From NCBI GenBank assembly GCA_015058845.1, contig SVBO01000002.1:1-64000 (forward strand): DNA of 64,000 nt, read 5' to 3'. A model generated the notes under the pieces. That model did no database searches, had not been told where the DNA came from, and was given only the letters and a program-made list of their open reading frames with translations. Source of the stretch: Erysipelotrichaceae bacterium. Lineage in GTDB: Bacteria > Bacillota_I > Bacilli_A > Erysipelotrichales > Erysipelotrichaceae. The first letter of the stretch is position 1. The number at the start of each line of letters is the position of its first letter. Position numbers and translations under genes: made by a program. Positions 56,211 to 64,000 of this stretch are shown here, piece by piece.

Positions 56211-56233
56211 ATTCTTTATCCTCTAATGGTAAG

Positions 56234-56262
56234 ATTATAGCATAGTGTGAAATCAAAAACAA
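56234..56262 (-). promoter_or_regulatory. Promoter of the Gate-domain protein gene
   Basis: Minus strand TTGTTT, 17-nt spacer, TATAAT, about 24 nt before the start. Confidence 0.6.
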
Positions 56263-56393
56263 TGAGTCTAGAGAATACATATCTAAGATATATTTCTTAT
56301 TTCGATATATTAGAAATCTCTTAATCCTTTGCTATATCCATTTTAATTAAACATTAGATAGTGTAGAATAATATTATAAGGAGGTAGATGATC

Positions 56394-59114
56394 ATGCGTA
56401 GATCCTTTTCAATATTCTTATCTATCGTACTCTGTATCGTACTCTGTCCAGTACATGTATATGCTAGTGAGGAGTATACTGTTTCTAAGGTATTAGAGGA
56501 TGGTAGTTATGAGTCTTTATATACTGCTTCTTCATATAGTACCGCACTTGCATACTATGATTCATTAGAGGAACATGGAAACTATACGATCTTTAAGGGA
56601 GATACGATTGTAAAGGTGCGTTATGGGATCGTTTCTTTCGCAGAGAATAAGGGTTGTAATTATACTGTAAGTTATACGAATGCATATAATAATCAAAGTG
56701 GATACACGAATGGTTGTTATGGAGCAGATGGATTGTATCTAGATACGAATAATACGCTTTCTAGAGTTAAGTTCCAGTTATCTAATGCCATTGGATGGGC
56801 TAAGATCAGTGATGTGACGATCTATCCATACGAGGTATTCTCTACCTTCACTTCTTACTTTGTAGATGATTCTCATTTATACCATCAGATCAAGACTAGT
56901 GTGCATTCTGATACTTTTGCTACTACAGTAGATCTAGGGGTAGCTCCATCTTACTTACAAGCAAATAAGATATATTATAGTTATGACGGTAAGTATTTCT
57001 ATGAGGATTTCTATACGATGCGTGATGATGTGTATAGTAGTATACATACCCATGCGGTAAACCCTACTACACCGTATTATAATTACTATCAATACTTATC
57101 CAATCGTACACTGACTCAATATACTGAAGAAGAGATCAATGCGTATGTGAGTGATATTCTGGGAATAGATAGTGCTATGGTAGTATTCCATGATAAGAAT
57201 GGGGATAGTGTTAGTGAGATCTTGAATCAATCCCAATACTATGAAATGGGAGATTCATTGTTACAGTATCAATATCAATATGGAGCGAATGCTTTAATGA
57301 TGCTTGCGATCTCTAGTAATGAGACTGCTTCTGGTAGAAGTTCTCTTGCTTTCTTCCGTAATAATTTATTTGGCCATGCTGCCTATGACTCTAATGTAGA
57401 AGCCAATGCTTCTCGATATAATTCAATAGCCTCTTCGGTAGCTTCTCATGCTAAGAATTATATAGCAAATAGTTATTCTAACCCTGAGAAGTATACGTAT
57501 CATGGTACGTTCTTTGGGGATAAGGGTAGTGGTATGAATGTATCGTATGCTTCTGATCCATATTGGGGTGAGAAGGCTGCTCAGTATTATATGCGGATAG
57601 ATACGCAGATGGGAAATAAGGATCTGAATGCCTATGCGATCGGTATTAAGAGTACTACTAGTGATGTGAAGGTGTATCAAGATCCCGATAGTAGTTCTAA
57701 TGTGTTATATACGACTGATAAGAATTATGATTATTCTTTCGTGTTGCTAGATAAGATCAGTAGAAATGGGAATAGTTGGTATAAGGTACAGATCGATCCA
57801 TCGATGAATAAGAGTGGTAAGATGACTGGTATATATACCTATGACTTTACTGAGATGATCGGGTATATTAAGACAAGTGATGTGCAATATGTATTGAATA
57901 GTGATAAGCTAGGGGATATGGAATATCAAAGATCGTATTTCTCTAGTGGTAAGGGTAGTTTCAGTGATGGTTCTAAGGAGATCACGATCACACATGCGAC
58001 TACAGCTAGTCCAAGTATTACTGCGCCTGTGTTAGAGGGACATATATTCCAAGAGTTCAAGGAAGTGTCTAGTGATCATTATGAGGCTGTGTATAAGGAG
58101 GTTTCGTATACTTGGTTAGAGGGAGATCATCGTACTACCTATACTGTGGGTGAGAGTTTAGATCTTTCTGATATGACTTTACGTGTGCTATATACAGATG
58201 GTAGTAAGGATAGTTTCCCTGTGACTACTTCGATGGTATCTGCTGTGAGTTTCCAAGAGGCTAAGAGTGTCGATCTTGTGGTGAGTTATCAAGGAGTTAG
58301 TGCTAAGACAAGTGTGTTAGTGTTACCTAAGGATTCTACAGTGGCTTCCCATGCTGCTACTCGTTTCAATGAGTTCTATGCACTACATAAGGGTAGTTCA
58401 GAATTAACAGAAGATGAGGTCAGTGAGTTAGTTTCTATCTTACAAGAGTGTCGTGAGTATGGTGTTATTTTCTCTGAGGATGAGATCAGGGATATTGATC
58501 TAATGTTACGTGAACCTTATCAAGATCTTGTTCAAGTAGTGATCAGTGAGAATGAATTAGATCTTAGATTTTCTGGGTTAAGTTTTATTCTTCCTATCGA
58601 AACTATCGAGAAACATGTATTTGCTTCTACTTTATATGTAGAGCCTAAGGAAGTGAGTAGTGAGTTAGAAGATAAATTCAAGACGATCATTTCTGGAAAT
58701 GGTTGGCATTATATGGATTCTTTTGAGGTAGAGATGTTGTTAGAGGAAGAGGCTATTGATCTAGGTAAGAATTATATTATCTCGATCCGTAAGCCTAAGG
58801 AACATGATCTATCTCAGCATTATATCTTGTTAGCAGAGAAGGATGGGGATATCTATCGTTTCTATGGAAAGCAGACTGAGACTAGGATCTATTTCCAGAC
58901 ACAGGGGTATACTCGCTTTGCGATAGCGTATCAGAATACTAGTAATGAGTATTCGGGTTTAGACAAAGATGAGGTATATAGGATCGATAATAATGGATTT
59001 GATGTACAAGAGAGATGGTTATTGGTAACTTCTATTGGGGGTAGTATGTTCTTGATCTTAGTGATCTGTATCTTGATGTATCTGAAGCCTAGAAAGGTCG
59101 TGGATCATGAGTAA
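56394..59114 (+). CDS. Large surface N-acetylglucosaminidase with C-terminal membrane anchor
   Basis: 906 residues. Signal peptide ends near VHVYA-SEE. The glucosaminidase domain is about residues 285-420: ALMMLAISSNETASGRSS holds the catalytic Glu, and RNNLFGH, YHGTFFGDKGSGMN and YWGEKAAQYY follow. Next come an SH3-like wall-binding segment (about 425-505), an Ig-like Big_3-type domain (about 565-645, GESLDLSDMTLRVLYTDGSKD), helical and beta stalk regions, and a final membrane helix (LLVTSIGGSMFLILVICILMYL) with a basic tail. There is no LPXTG, so it is anchored by the membrane. The ATG at 56394 is 9 nt from AAGGAGG and is preferred to 56388. Confidence 0.82.
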   Translation: MRRSFSIFLSIVLCIVLCPVHVYASEEYTVSKVLEDGSYESLYTASSYSTALAYYDSLEEHGNYTIFKGDTIVKVRYGIVSFAENKGCNYTVSYTNAYNNQSGYTNGCYGADGLYLDTNNTLSRVKFQLSNAIGWAKISDVTIYPYEVFSTFTSYFVDDSHLYHQIKTSVHSDTFATTVDLGVAPSYLQANKIYYSYDGKYFYEDFYTMRDDVYSSIHTHAVNPTTPYYNYYQYLSNRTLTQYTEEEINAYVSDILGIDSAMVVFHDKNGDSVSEILNQSQYYEMGDSLLQYQYQYGANALMMLAISSNETASGRSSLAFFRNNLFGHAAYDSNVEANASRYNSIASSVASHAKNYIANSYSNPEKYTYHGTFFGDKGSGMNVSYASDPYWGEKAAQYYMRIDTQMGNKDLNAYAIGIKSTTSDVKVYQDPDSSSNVLYTTDKNYDYSFVLLDKISRNGNSWYKVQIDPSMNKSGKMTGIYTYDFTEMIGYIKTSDVQYVLNSDKLGDMEYQRSYFSSGKGSFSDGSKEITITHATTASPSITAPVLEGHIFQEFKEVSSDHYEAVYKEVSYTWLEGDHRTTYTVGESLDLSDMTLRVLYTDGSKDSFPVTTSMVSAVSFQEAKSVDLVVSYQGVSAKTSVLVLPKDSTVASHAATRFNEFYALHKGSSELTEDEVSELVSILQECREYGVIFSEDEIRDIDLMLREPYQDLVQVVISENELDLRFSGLSFILPIETIEKHVFASTLYVEPKEVSSELEDKFKTIISGNGWHYMDSFEVEMLLEEEAIDLGKNYIISIRKPKEHDLSQHYILLAEKDGDIYRFYGKQTETRIYFQTQGYTRFAIAYQNTSNEYSGLDKDEVYRIDNNGFDVQERWLLVTSIGGSMFLILVICILMYLKPRKVVDHE

Positions 59115-59583
59115 GTGTGAAAAGACGAATGTAATGCGGATCTTAGAGCAAAAGCATGTGCCTTATCAGAGTTATTATTATGGGGATAGTGATGCTGTAG
59201 GTGGTCTAGAGGTAGCTAGTGTTCTAAATGAGGATCCTGAGCAGGTATTCAAGACACTTGTTACGGTAGGAGCTTCTAGGGAGCATTATGTGTTCTTAGT
59301 ACCTGTGAATAAGGAGTTAGATCTAAAGAAGGCTGCTAGGGCTGTGAATGAGAAGAGTATTAGTATGATAAAGTCTAAGGAGTTATTACCTTTGACTGGG
59401 TATATTCATGGGGGTTGTTCTCCTATTGGTATGAAGAAGGTGTTCACTACTGTGATCGATGAGTCTGCGATACTCTTTGATTCGATCTTCTTTAGTGGTG
59501 GTAGGATCGGATATCAGGTAGAAGTTAGTGTAGAGGAATTAAAGAAGGTTCTAGAATATACTTTACAGGATATAGTCATTTAA
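59107..59583 (+). CDS. ybaK: YbaK/EbsC-type aminoacyl-tRNA deacylase
   Basis: Hydrolyses mischarged Cys-tRNA(Pro). FKTLVTVGASREHYVFLVPVNKELDLKKAARAVNEKSISM includes the catalytic Lys region, and TGYIHGGCSPIGMKKVFTTVID is the family signature. 158 residues. It overlaps the glucosaminidase gene by 8 nt, an odd pairing of functions. Confidence 0.9.
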   Translation: MSKCEKTNVMRILEQKHVPYQSYYYGDSDAVGGLEVASVLNEDPEQVFKTLVTVGASREHYVFLVPVNKELDLKKAARAVNEKSISMIKSKELLPLTGYIHGGCSPIGMKKVFTTVIDESAILFDSIFFSGGRIGYQVEVSVEELKKVLEYTLQDIVI

Positions 59584-59613
59584 AAAGCTTCCAAATAGGA
59601 AGCTTTTATCTTT
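59582..59613. terminator. Bidirectional terminator after ybaK
   Basis: Perfect 10-bp stem AAAAGCTTCC/GGAAGCTTTT with loop AAATA; serves ybaK and the convergent PepSY gene. Confidence 0.85.
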
Positions 59614-59615
59614 TC

Positions 59616-60134
59616 TTAATCATTGATAGGTTCTACATCCCAAGAGCGGAACTCACCAGTCTTAGCATCGATCTCAAACTCATATTCCATCTTGTCATAA
59701 TAGATCGTACCCTCATATTCTAAACGACCATCCTCACGATCGATCTCGAATTCTCTAATATGCTCTACTGTAGCCCCAGGCACTCTCTCTATCGCCTTTT
59801 GTTTGGCTTGCTCTTCTGTGATCTTTGTATCACTTGCACTAGTTTCTTTAGGCATCTTACTCTCATGTCCTAAGATCTCTCCTGTATAAGCATCAATATC
59901 ATACTCATAAGAACGACCATCGGCCACAAAGTCTACCTCATAATACCTAAGTTCTCCTCTACTATCCAGATCTACTTCAAAGGAAATCACTTGATCAAGC
60001 GTAAGACCTGCATCATTTACTGCTATTTCTTGCGCAACATCTGCTTGAATGTATTCCTTTTGAGTAGCTACTGTACTACATCCACTTAGGGATGCTACTA
60101 AAAGTAATGCGATCAAATAAGATTTCTTACTCAT
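59616..60134 (-). CDS. Lipoprotein with two PepSY domains
   Basis: Signal and lipobox LSGC (Cys19) followed by two PepSY repeats (about 30-92 and 100-170): LRYYEVDFVADGRSYEYDIDAYTGEILG and LEYEGTIYYDKMEYEFEIDAKTGEFRSWD. PepSY domains are thought to inhibit or chaperone secreted proteases. 172 residues, own ribosome site. Confidence 0.82.
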   Translation of the reverse strand: MSKKSYLIALLLVASLSGCSTVATQKEYIQADVAQEIAVNDAGLTLDQVISFEVDLDSRGELRYYEVDFVADGRSYEYDIDAYTGEILGHESKMPKETSASDTKITEEQAKQKAIERVPGATVEHIREFEIDREDGRLEYEGTIYYDKMEYEFEIDAKTGEFRSWDVEPIND

Positions 60135-60227
60135 TCTATTTCTCCTTTCATGATCTTATAGTAAGTAATAGTATTACTCATATATATTCTACATAATCAT
60201 GCGATCTATAAAAAGTAATATGCCCAC

Positions 60228-60254
60228 TAAAAAAAAGCAGAGTATACACCCTGC
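60228..60254 (-). terminator. Terminator of hflX-DUF554
   Basis: Stem GCAGGGT/ACTCTGC (one wobble) with a 4-nt loop, then eight T on the minus strand. Confidence 0.8.
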
Positions 60255-60979
60255 TAGAATTGAAATGGAATAAAAGCAAACAACACTGCTATTACTAGTG
60301 CTGGTAAGAAGTTTGCTACCCTTACCTTCTTACCCCATACTAAGTTAAGACCTACACAGAAGATCAATACATTACCTACTAATGAGATATTGGCTAATGC
60401 TACCTCATTCATCAAGGGTTCTATCAATCTTGCTAATAGCGTAATACTCCCTTGGAATAAGAACACAGGTACACAAGAGAAGATAGCTCCCTTACCCATG
60501 GAACAAGTCATGACCATAATGATAATGAAGTCTAAGATCGCCTTAGTCACAAGAATAGAATAATCTCCACTAATCCCATCTTGAATAGCCCCTACGATCG
60601 CCATAGCCCCAATACATACTGTTAAAGAAGCAGTTACAAAGCCTTCGACAAATCTCTTATCCTTAGCATTTCCACTCTTCTTCTTTAACCATTCTCCAAA
60701 CTGCTCAAACTTATCCTCAATATTCAAGATCTCACCGATCACAGCCCCGATCGCTAATGAGATCACGATCTTCATAGAACCATTACTCACAATAGTTCCC
60801 TCAGATATACTCATCATCTTCTCTAAAGTACCTGAACTCCCAATGAATAATACACTGATACCACAAGCTACTGTCAGTGAATCTTGATGTGACTGAGTAA
60901 GTTTCTTACCAAACAATAACCCAAACACACCACCAATAATAATAGCTACAGAATTAATAATAGTACCTAATCCAAACAT
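60254..60979 (-). CDS. DUF554 family membrane protein
   Basis: 241 residues, six to seven hydrophobic helices. The start FGLGTIINSVAIIIGGVFGLLFGKKL and FVTASLTVCIGAMAIVGAIQDGISGD are the family signatures (YqgA-like). A transport role is suspected in the family but not shown. It lies 11 nt after hflX and ends at the terminator. Confidence 0.85.
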   Translation of the reverse strand: MFGLGTIINSVAIIIGGVFGLLFGKKLTQSHQDSLTVACGISVLFIGSSGTLEKMMSISEGTIVSNGSMKIVISLAIGAVIGEILNIEDKFEQFGEWLKKKSGNAKDKRFVEGFVTASLTVCIGAMAIVGAIQDGISGDYSILVTKAILDFIIIMVMTCSMGKGAIFSCVPVFLFQGSITLLARLIEPLMNEVALANISLVGNVLIFCVGLNLVWGKKVRVANFLPALVIAVLFAFIPFQF

Positions 60980-60990
60980 ATCTCTAACTC

Positions 60991-62250
60991 CTATTTACCC
61001 TCTAACTTACGCATAACATCATTCCACTCTTCACTTTTCAAAAGAGCTTCTACTTGATACCCATCCTCTACTTGCTCAAAGCTTTGAATACTTCCCTCTG
61101 CTTTCAAAAGGGCAAATAGATTGCTTTGCTCATATGGGATCGTGAAACGATATGTATTATATTCCTTATACAACATCTCAGATACTCGCTCTAATAACTT
61201 AACAATATCTTGATCTTTTAAAGCAGACATATACACAGTATCTTCTAGATTTGCTACCAATACTTGATCACATACATCCATCTTATTGAAGACATACAAC
61301 ATTGGGATATCCCCTGCATCTAATTCCTTCAATACTTTATTCGTAACTTCCTTCTGTACTTCATAGTTTCTATTAGAAGCATCTACTACATGTAGCAATA
61401 GATCTGCTTCCTTTACTTCTTCTAGGGTAGATCGGAAGGCTTTGATCAGACCATGCGGTAATTGATCTACGAATCCTACTGTATCGACTATTAGTGCTTT
61501 CTGATGATTGGGTAATGTGATCTGACGTGTAGAAGTTTCTAGTGTTGCGAATAACATATCTTTGGCTAAGACTTGTTTCTCGCTCTTATCACAATAGACT
61601 AACATTTGATTCATCAGTGTACTCTTTCCACTATTTGTATATCCTACTAATGCGATCACTGGGATCTCATTCTTCTTACGTCTACCACGTTGTACTTGAC
61701 GTTGTTTCACCATTTCTTTTAGTTCTCTAGAAGTCTTACTCATTTCCTTATTGATACGTCTTCTATCTAACTCTAACTTCTTCTCACCACTACCTCTAAA
61801 TCCACTACCCCCTTGTTGGGAATAGATCCCAGTATTCATACCGATCAATCTTGGTAATAAGTATTGCAATCTAGCTAATTTAACTTGTAGTACTGCTTCT
61901 TTCGTCTGTGCTCTTTGGGAGAAGATCTCTAAGATCAAGTAGGTACGATCACATACCTCGATCCCTAGTTCTGCTTCTAGGTTCATTAATTGCGCAGGAG
62001 ATAGTTCCTCATTCATGATCACTAGATTCGCATCTGTTTGTCTCACTAGATCCTTGATCTCATCGACCTTACCACTACCTACATAGGTTCTAGGATGGAT
62101 GGTATTTAACTTCTGTACGATACTAGCTGCACATTCTATGTTACAAGCATTAGCTAAGCCTTCTAATTCCTTCATAGAAGTATCGATACGATATGTCATA
62201 TCACTATACTCTACTCCCACTAACACAGCCACAAACTTCATCTCATCCAT
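60991..62250 (-). CDS. hflX: Ribosome-associated GTPase HflX
   Basis: Rescues or splits stalled ribosomes. HflX N-terminal domain with YVGSGKVDEIKDLV, the coiled-coil linker with GGSGFRGSGEKKLELDRRRI, and the G domain with G1 GYTNSGKST, G3 DTVGFVDQLP and G4 NKMD. 419 residues. AAGGAG precedes the ATG. Confidence 0.93.
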   Translation of the reverse strand: MDEMKFVAVLVGVEYSDMTYRIDTSMKELEGLANACNIECAASIVQKLNTIHPRTYVGSGKVDEIKDLVRQTDANLVIMNEELSPAQLMNLEAELGIEVCDRTYLILEIFSQRAQTKEAVLQVKLARLQYLLPRLIGMNTGIYSQQGGSGFRGSGEKKLELDRRRINKEMSKTSRELKEMVKQRQVQRGRRKKNEIPVIALVGYTNSGKSTLMNQMLVYCDKSEKQVLAKDMLFATLETSTRQITLPNHQKALIVDTVGFVDQLPHGLIKAFRSTLEEVKEADLLLHVVDASNRNYEVQKEVTNKVLKELDAGDIPMLYVFNKMDVCDQVLVANLEDTVYMSALKDQDIVKLLERVSEMLYKEYNTYRFTIPYEQSNLFALLKAEGSIQSFEQVEDGYQVEALLKSEEWNDVMRKLEGK

Positions 62251-62349
62251 ATATATTCTCCTTTATAGGTAATTACATTACTATTATTGTACCATACTTT
62301 GAAAGAAATAAAAGAGATTAAAGATAAGTATAAAGTTTTGTATACTATG

Positions 62350-62378
62350 TTGCATTGTAGAATAGTATATGTTATTAT
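62350..62378 (+). promoter_or_regulatory. Promoter of the small ORF-PadR unit
   Basis: TTGCAT, 17-nt spacer, TATTAT, about 24 nt before the 39-codon gene. Confidence 0.6.
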
Positions 62379-62401
62379 ATATCCAACAGGAGGAAATAAT
62401 T

Positions 62402-62521
62402 ATGAAGAAGGAAACTGATAAGAAATTATTTTACTACTATAACGAAGAATTGAAATATAAACGAGAAAAGGATGTTTTAAAGTTTGAGAGTACTCATTAC
62501 GGTATCAATATATATAGATAG
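62402..62521 (+). CDS. 39-residue basic peptide of unknown function
   Basis: Found by eye. AGGAGG lies 7-8 nt before ATG; the product begins MKKETDKKLFYYYNEELKYK and ends in YGINIYR. It is charged, tyrosine-rich and probably one helix. It follows a good promoter and ends 14 nt before padR, whose ribosome site follows its stop, so it is likely the first gene of the unit. No homologue known to me. Confidence 0.55.
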   Translation: MKKETDKKLFYYYNEELKYKREKDVLKFESTHYGINIYR

Positions 62522-62535
62522 AATGGAGGTATAGG

Positions 62536-62859
62536 ATGAATCCGCAATTGAAGAAAGGTACTTTAGAACTTTGTGTTCTAAGTCTTTTACTACACGAGGA
62601 TAAATATGGGTATGAGTTAACAGAGGCGATCTCGCGGGAGATGACGATCGCTACTGGTACTTTGTATTTGATCTTGAAACGTTTAAAGGATGAGGAATAT
62701 GTGGAGACTTACTTGATGGAGTCTGTGGAGGGACCTGCTCGTAAGTACTATCATCTTACTGATAAGGGTAGAGTGTATCAGCAACAGATGAAGAAAGAAT
62801 GGTTTGATTTCATTACAACTGTGAATTGTATTATTGAAAGGGGTGAAACTAATGAATAG
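62536..62859 (+). CDS. PadR-family transcriptional regulator
   Basis: 107-residue winged helix: LKKGTLELCVLSLLLHEDKYGYELTEAI and GTLYLILKRLKDEEYVETY are the classical PadR signature. It overlaps the next gene (DUF1700/DUF4097) by 8 nt. This pair is a common Firmicutes module that senses envelope stress, with the membrane partner thought to modulate it. Confidence 0.92.
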   Translation: MNPQLKKGTLELCVLSLLLHEDKYGYELTEAISREMTIATGTLYLILKRLKDEEYVETYLMESVEGPARKYYHLTDKGRVYQQQMKKEWFDFITTVNCIIERGETNE

Positions 62860-64000
62860 AATCGAATATATGAAGCAATTAGAGGAAAAGCTCCAGGGGT
62901 TCGATGATGATATAGTAAAAGAGATGTTGAGAGATTATGAGGAACATTTCGAGATCGGATATGCACAGAATCAAAGTGATAGTGAGATCATTGGGTCACT
63001 TGGGAGTATTGATGATCTAGTAAAGGAAATGGAACAATGTTATGAAAGGCATCAGAATAATCGTGTATATGTAGATCCTACTAGTATAGACTCTACTATA
63101 CAAGATCTAAAGGAGGGGATCCAAGATTCTTTCCAGAAGGACTTTACGAACTACTCATTCTCTTCTCAAGATACGCCTAAGGATCACGAAGTACAACGCT
63201 TTAAGTTCTCTAAAGATATTCAAAGAGTGTTCATCGATGGTTTCTTTGGAGAGATCGAGGTGTATAAGGGAAATGAATTATATCTAGATTATGAGTGTTC
63301 TGGGAATAAGAAAGCGAAATTCATGGCTCCCTTATGTCCGAAAGTATATGATAGAGAATTACATATCAGTATCAATGATCTACCTACTTTTAAAGGGATC
63401 ATGAGACATCGACCAGATATGCATATGAAACTGTATGTTCCAAAGAATATCGAAATACTACGATTCGATAATTGTTTAGATACGATCTCTATTGCTGATG
63501 TGATCTTAGGGTCTTTACAGATCCAGGTGGCTAGTAGTGATGTTTTCGTGAATGATAGTCGATTAGAGCAATGTTCTATCACAACTTCTAGTGGAGATGT
63601 TGAGGTACTAGGTTGTTGTAGTAAGAAGATGAACATCACTGTGATCAGTGGGGATATTACGTGTCGTAATAGTATGTTTGAGAAGGTCGAGGCTACTTCT
63701 ATTAGTGGAGATATTACTTGTGAGGATGGGCATGTTCGAATGATCTTGGCTAAGTCTGTAAGTGGGGATGTAGTGGTAGAGTGTGAGGATTGTGAGGCAT
63801 ATGCGATCACTACGACTAGTGGAGATGTTGGTGTAGAGGTGTATCGTGGGGCTGCGATCAAAGTCTCTACTGTGAGTGGGGATGTAGAGATCGCTTTAAT
63901 GGAAGAGGCGAATGGTTTCGCTGCTTCTTTGAGTACTAAGTCTGGGGATATCGATATTTCTTATGAGACATTAGAAGAGAGTGAGCTTTCTAGTGGTGTA
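62852..64000 (+). CDS. DUF1700-DUF4097 envelope protein, partial at window end
   Basis: Open through the window edge (383 codons seen). The N-terminal 65 residues are the HAAS/DUF1700 helical domain (YMKQLEEKLQGFDDDIVKEMLRDYEEHF), normally the partner of PadR. From about residue 125 a DUF4097 beta-helix follows with repeating SGD turns (SSGDVEV, ISGDITC, ISGDITC, VSGDVVV, TSGDVGV, VSGDVEI, KSGDIDI). No membrane helix is seen between them. The gene starts with GGGGTG then ATG overlapping the padR stop. Confidence 0.85.
   Translation, partial: MNRIEYMKQLEEKLQGFDDDIVKEMLRDYEEHFEIGYAQNQSDSEIIGSLGSIDDLVKEMEQCYERHQNNRVYVDPTSIDSTIQDLKEGIQDSFQKDFTNYSFSSQDTPKDHEVQRFKFSKDIQRVFIDGFFGEIEVYKGNELYLDYECSGNKKAKFMAPLCPKVYDRELHISINDLPTFKGIMRHRPDMHMKLYVPKNIEILRFDNCLDTISIADVILGSLQIQVASSDVFVNDSRLEQCSITTSSGDVEVLGCCSKKMNITVISGDITCRNSMFEKVEATSISGDITCEDGHVRMILAKSVSGDVVVECEDCEAYAITTTSGDVGVEVYRGAAIKVSTVSGDVEIALMEEANGFAASLSTKSGDIDISYETLEESELSSGV

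Noticed and set aside
63289-63861. Minus-strand ORF opposite the DUF4097 region
   Set aside because: Antisense to a strong coding sequence with repeating SGD motifs; the protein is Ser/Thr-rich shadow sequence.

Overview
The window looks like chromosomal DNA from a low-GC, Gram-positive (Bacillota) anaerobe or facultative anaerobe, most plausibly an Erysipelotrichia-type organism. The support is an S10-spc-alpha ribosomal super-operon in Firmicutes order followed by ecfA1-ecfA2-ecfT-truA, zinc-type S14 and adenylate kinase, glycyl-radical anaerobic enzymes (pyruvate formate-lyase, class III ribonucleotide reductase), strong AGGAGG ribosome binding sites and AT-rich intergenic DNA. The lineage call is inference; no rRNA is present. 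I saw no tRNA, rRNA, CRISPR array, insertion sequence or prophage.

Layout. 1-1.9 kb: a lipoprotein amidase and a membrane-anchored XRE regulator. 1.9-5.1 kb: truA and the ECF vitamin transporter energizing module. 5.3-19.6 kb: 29 genes read leftward from one strong promoter (rpsJ to rplQ) behind a structured leader; rpmD (L30) is missing. 19.65-20.15 kb: a gene-free, strongly G-depleted stretch. 20.2-27.7 kb: scattered single genes (isoprenylcysteine-methyltransferase-like protein, cyclophilin, XRE regulator with an apparent AUA start, sugar nucleotidyltransferase, PduL, a small protein, DHFR, ABC-F ATPase, a 2H phosphoesterase). 27.75-36.35 kb: anaerobic metabolism, with a split pyruvate formate-lyase operon, a roughly 0.6-kb candidate structured RNA, nrdD with a fused glutaredoxin domain, and nrdG. 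36.5-44.3 kb: galactose uptake and use (galE; galM-galK-mglB-mglA-mglC). 44.5-47.4 kb: ZIP transporter, small proteins and an MsmK-type ATPase. 47.4-49.7 kb: PucR-type regulator divergent from ftcD-fchA. 49.7-54.9 kb: branched-chain amino-acid transporter operon ending in a CBS-ACT protein. 55-64 kb: Gate-domain membrane protein, large surface glucosaminidase, YbaK, PepSY lipoprotein, DUF554, HflX, and a PadR regulator with a DUF1700/DUF4097 protein cut by the window end.

Most notable: (1) pyruvate formate-lyase is encoded as a 686-residue catalytic subunit without the glycyl-radical domain, an 86-residue protein resembling a degenerate radical domain with a Cys motif, and an 80-residue domain carrying the radical glycine, all translationally coupled to pflA. 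(2) A + strand transcript of about 595 nt (31404-31998) with a promoter-like -10, several hairpins including a GNRA loop, its own terminator and no long ORF; its size and look resemble the ornate large RNA classes (ROOL/GOLLD/OLE), but I cannot assign it. These two lie side by side.
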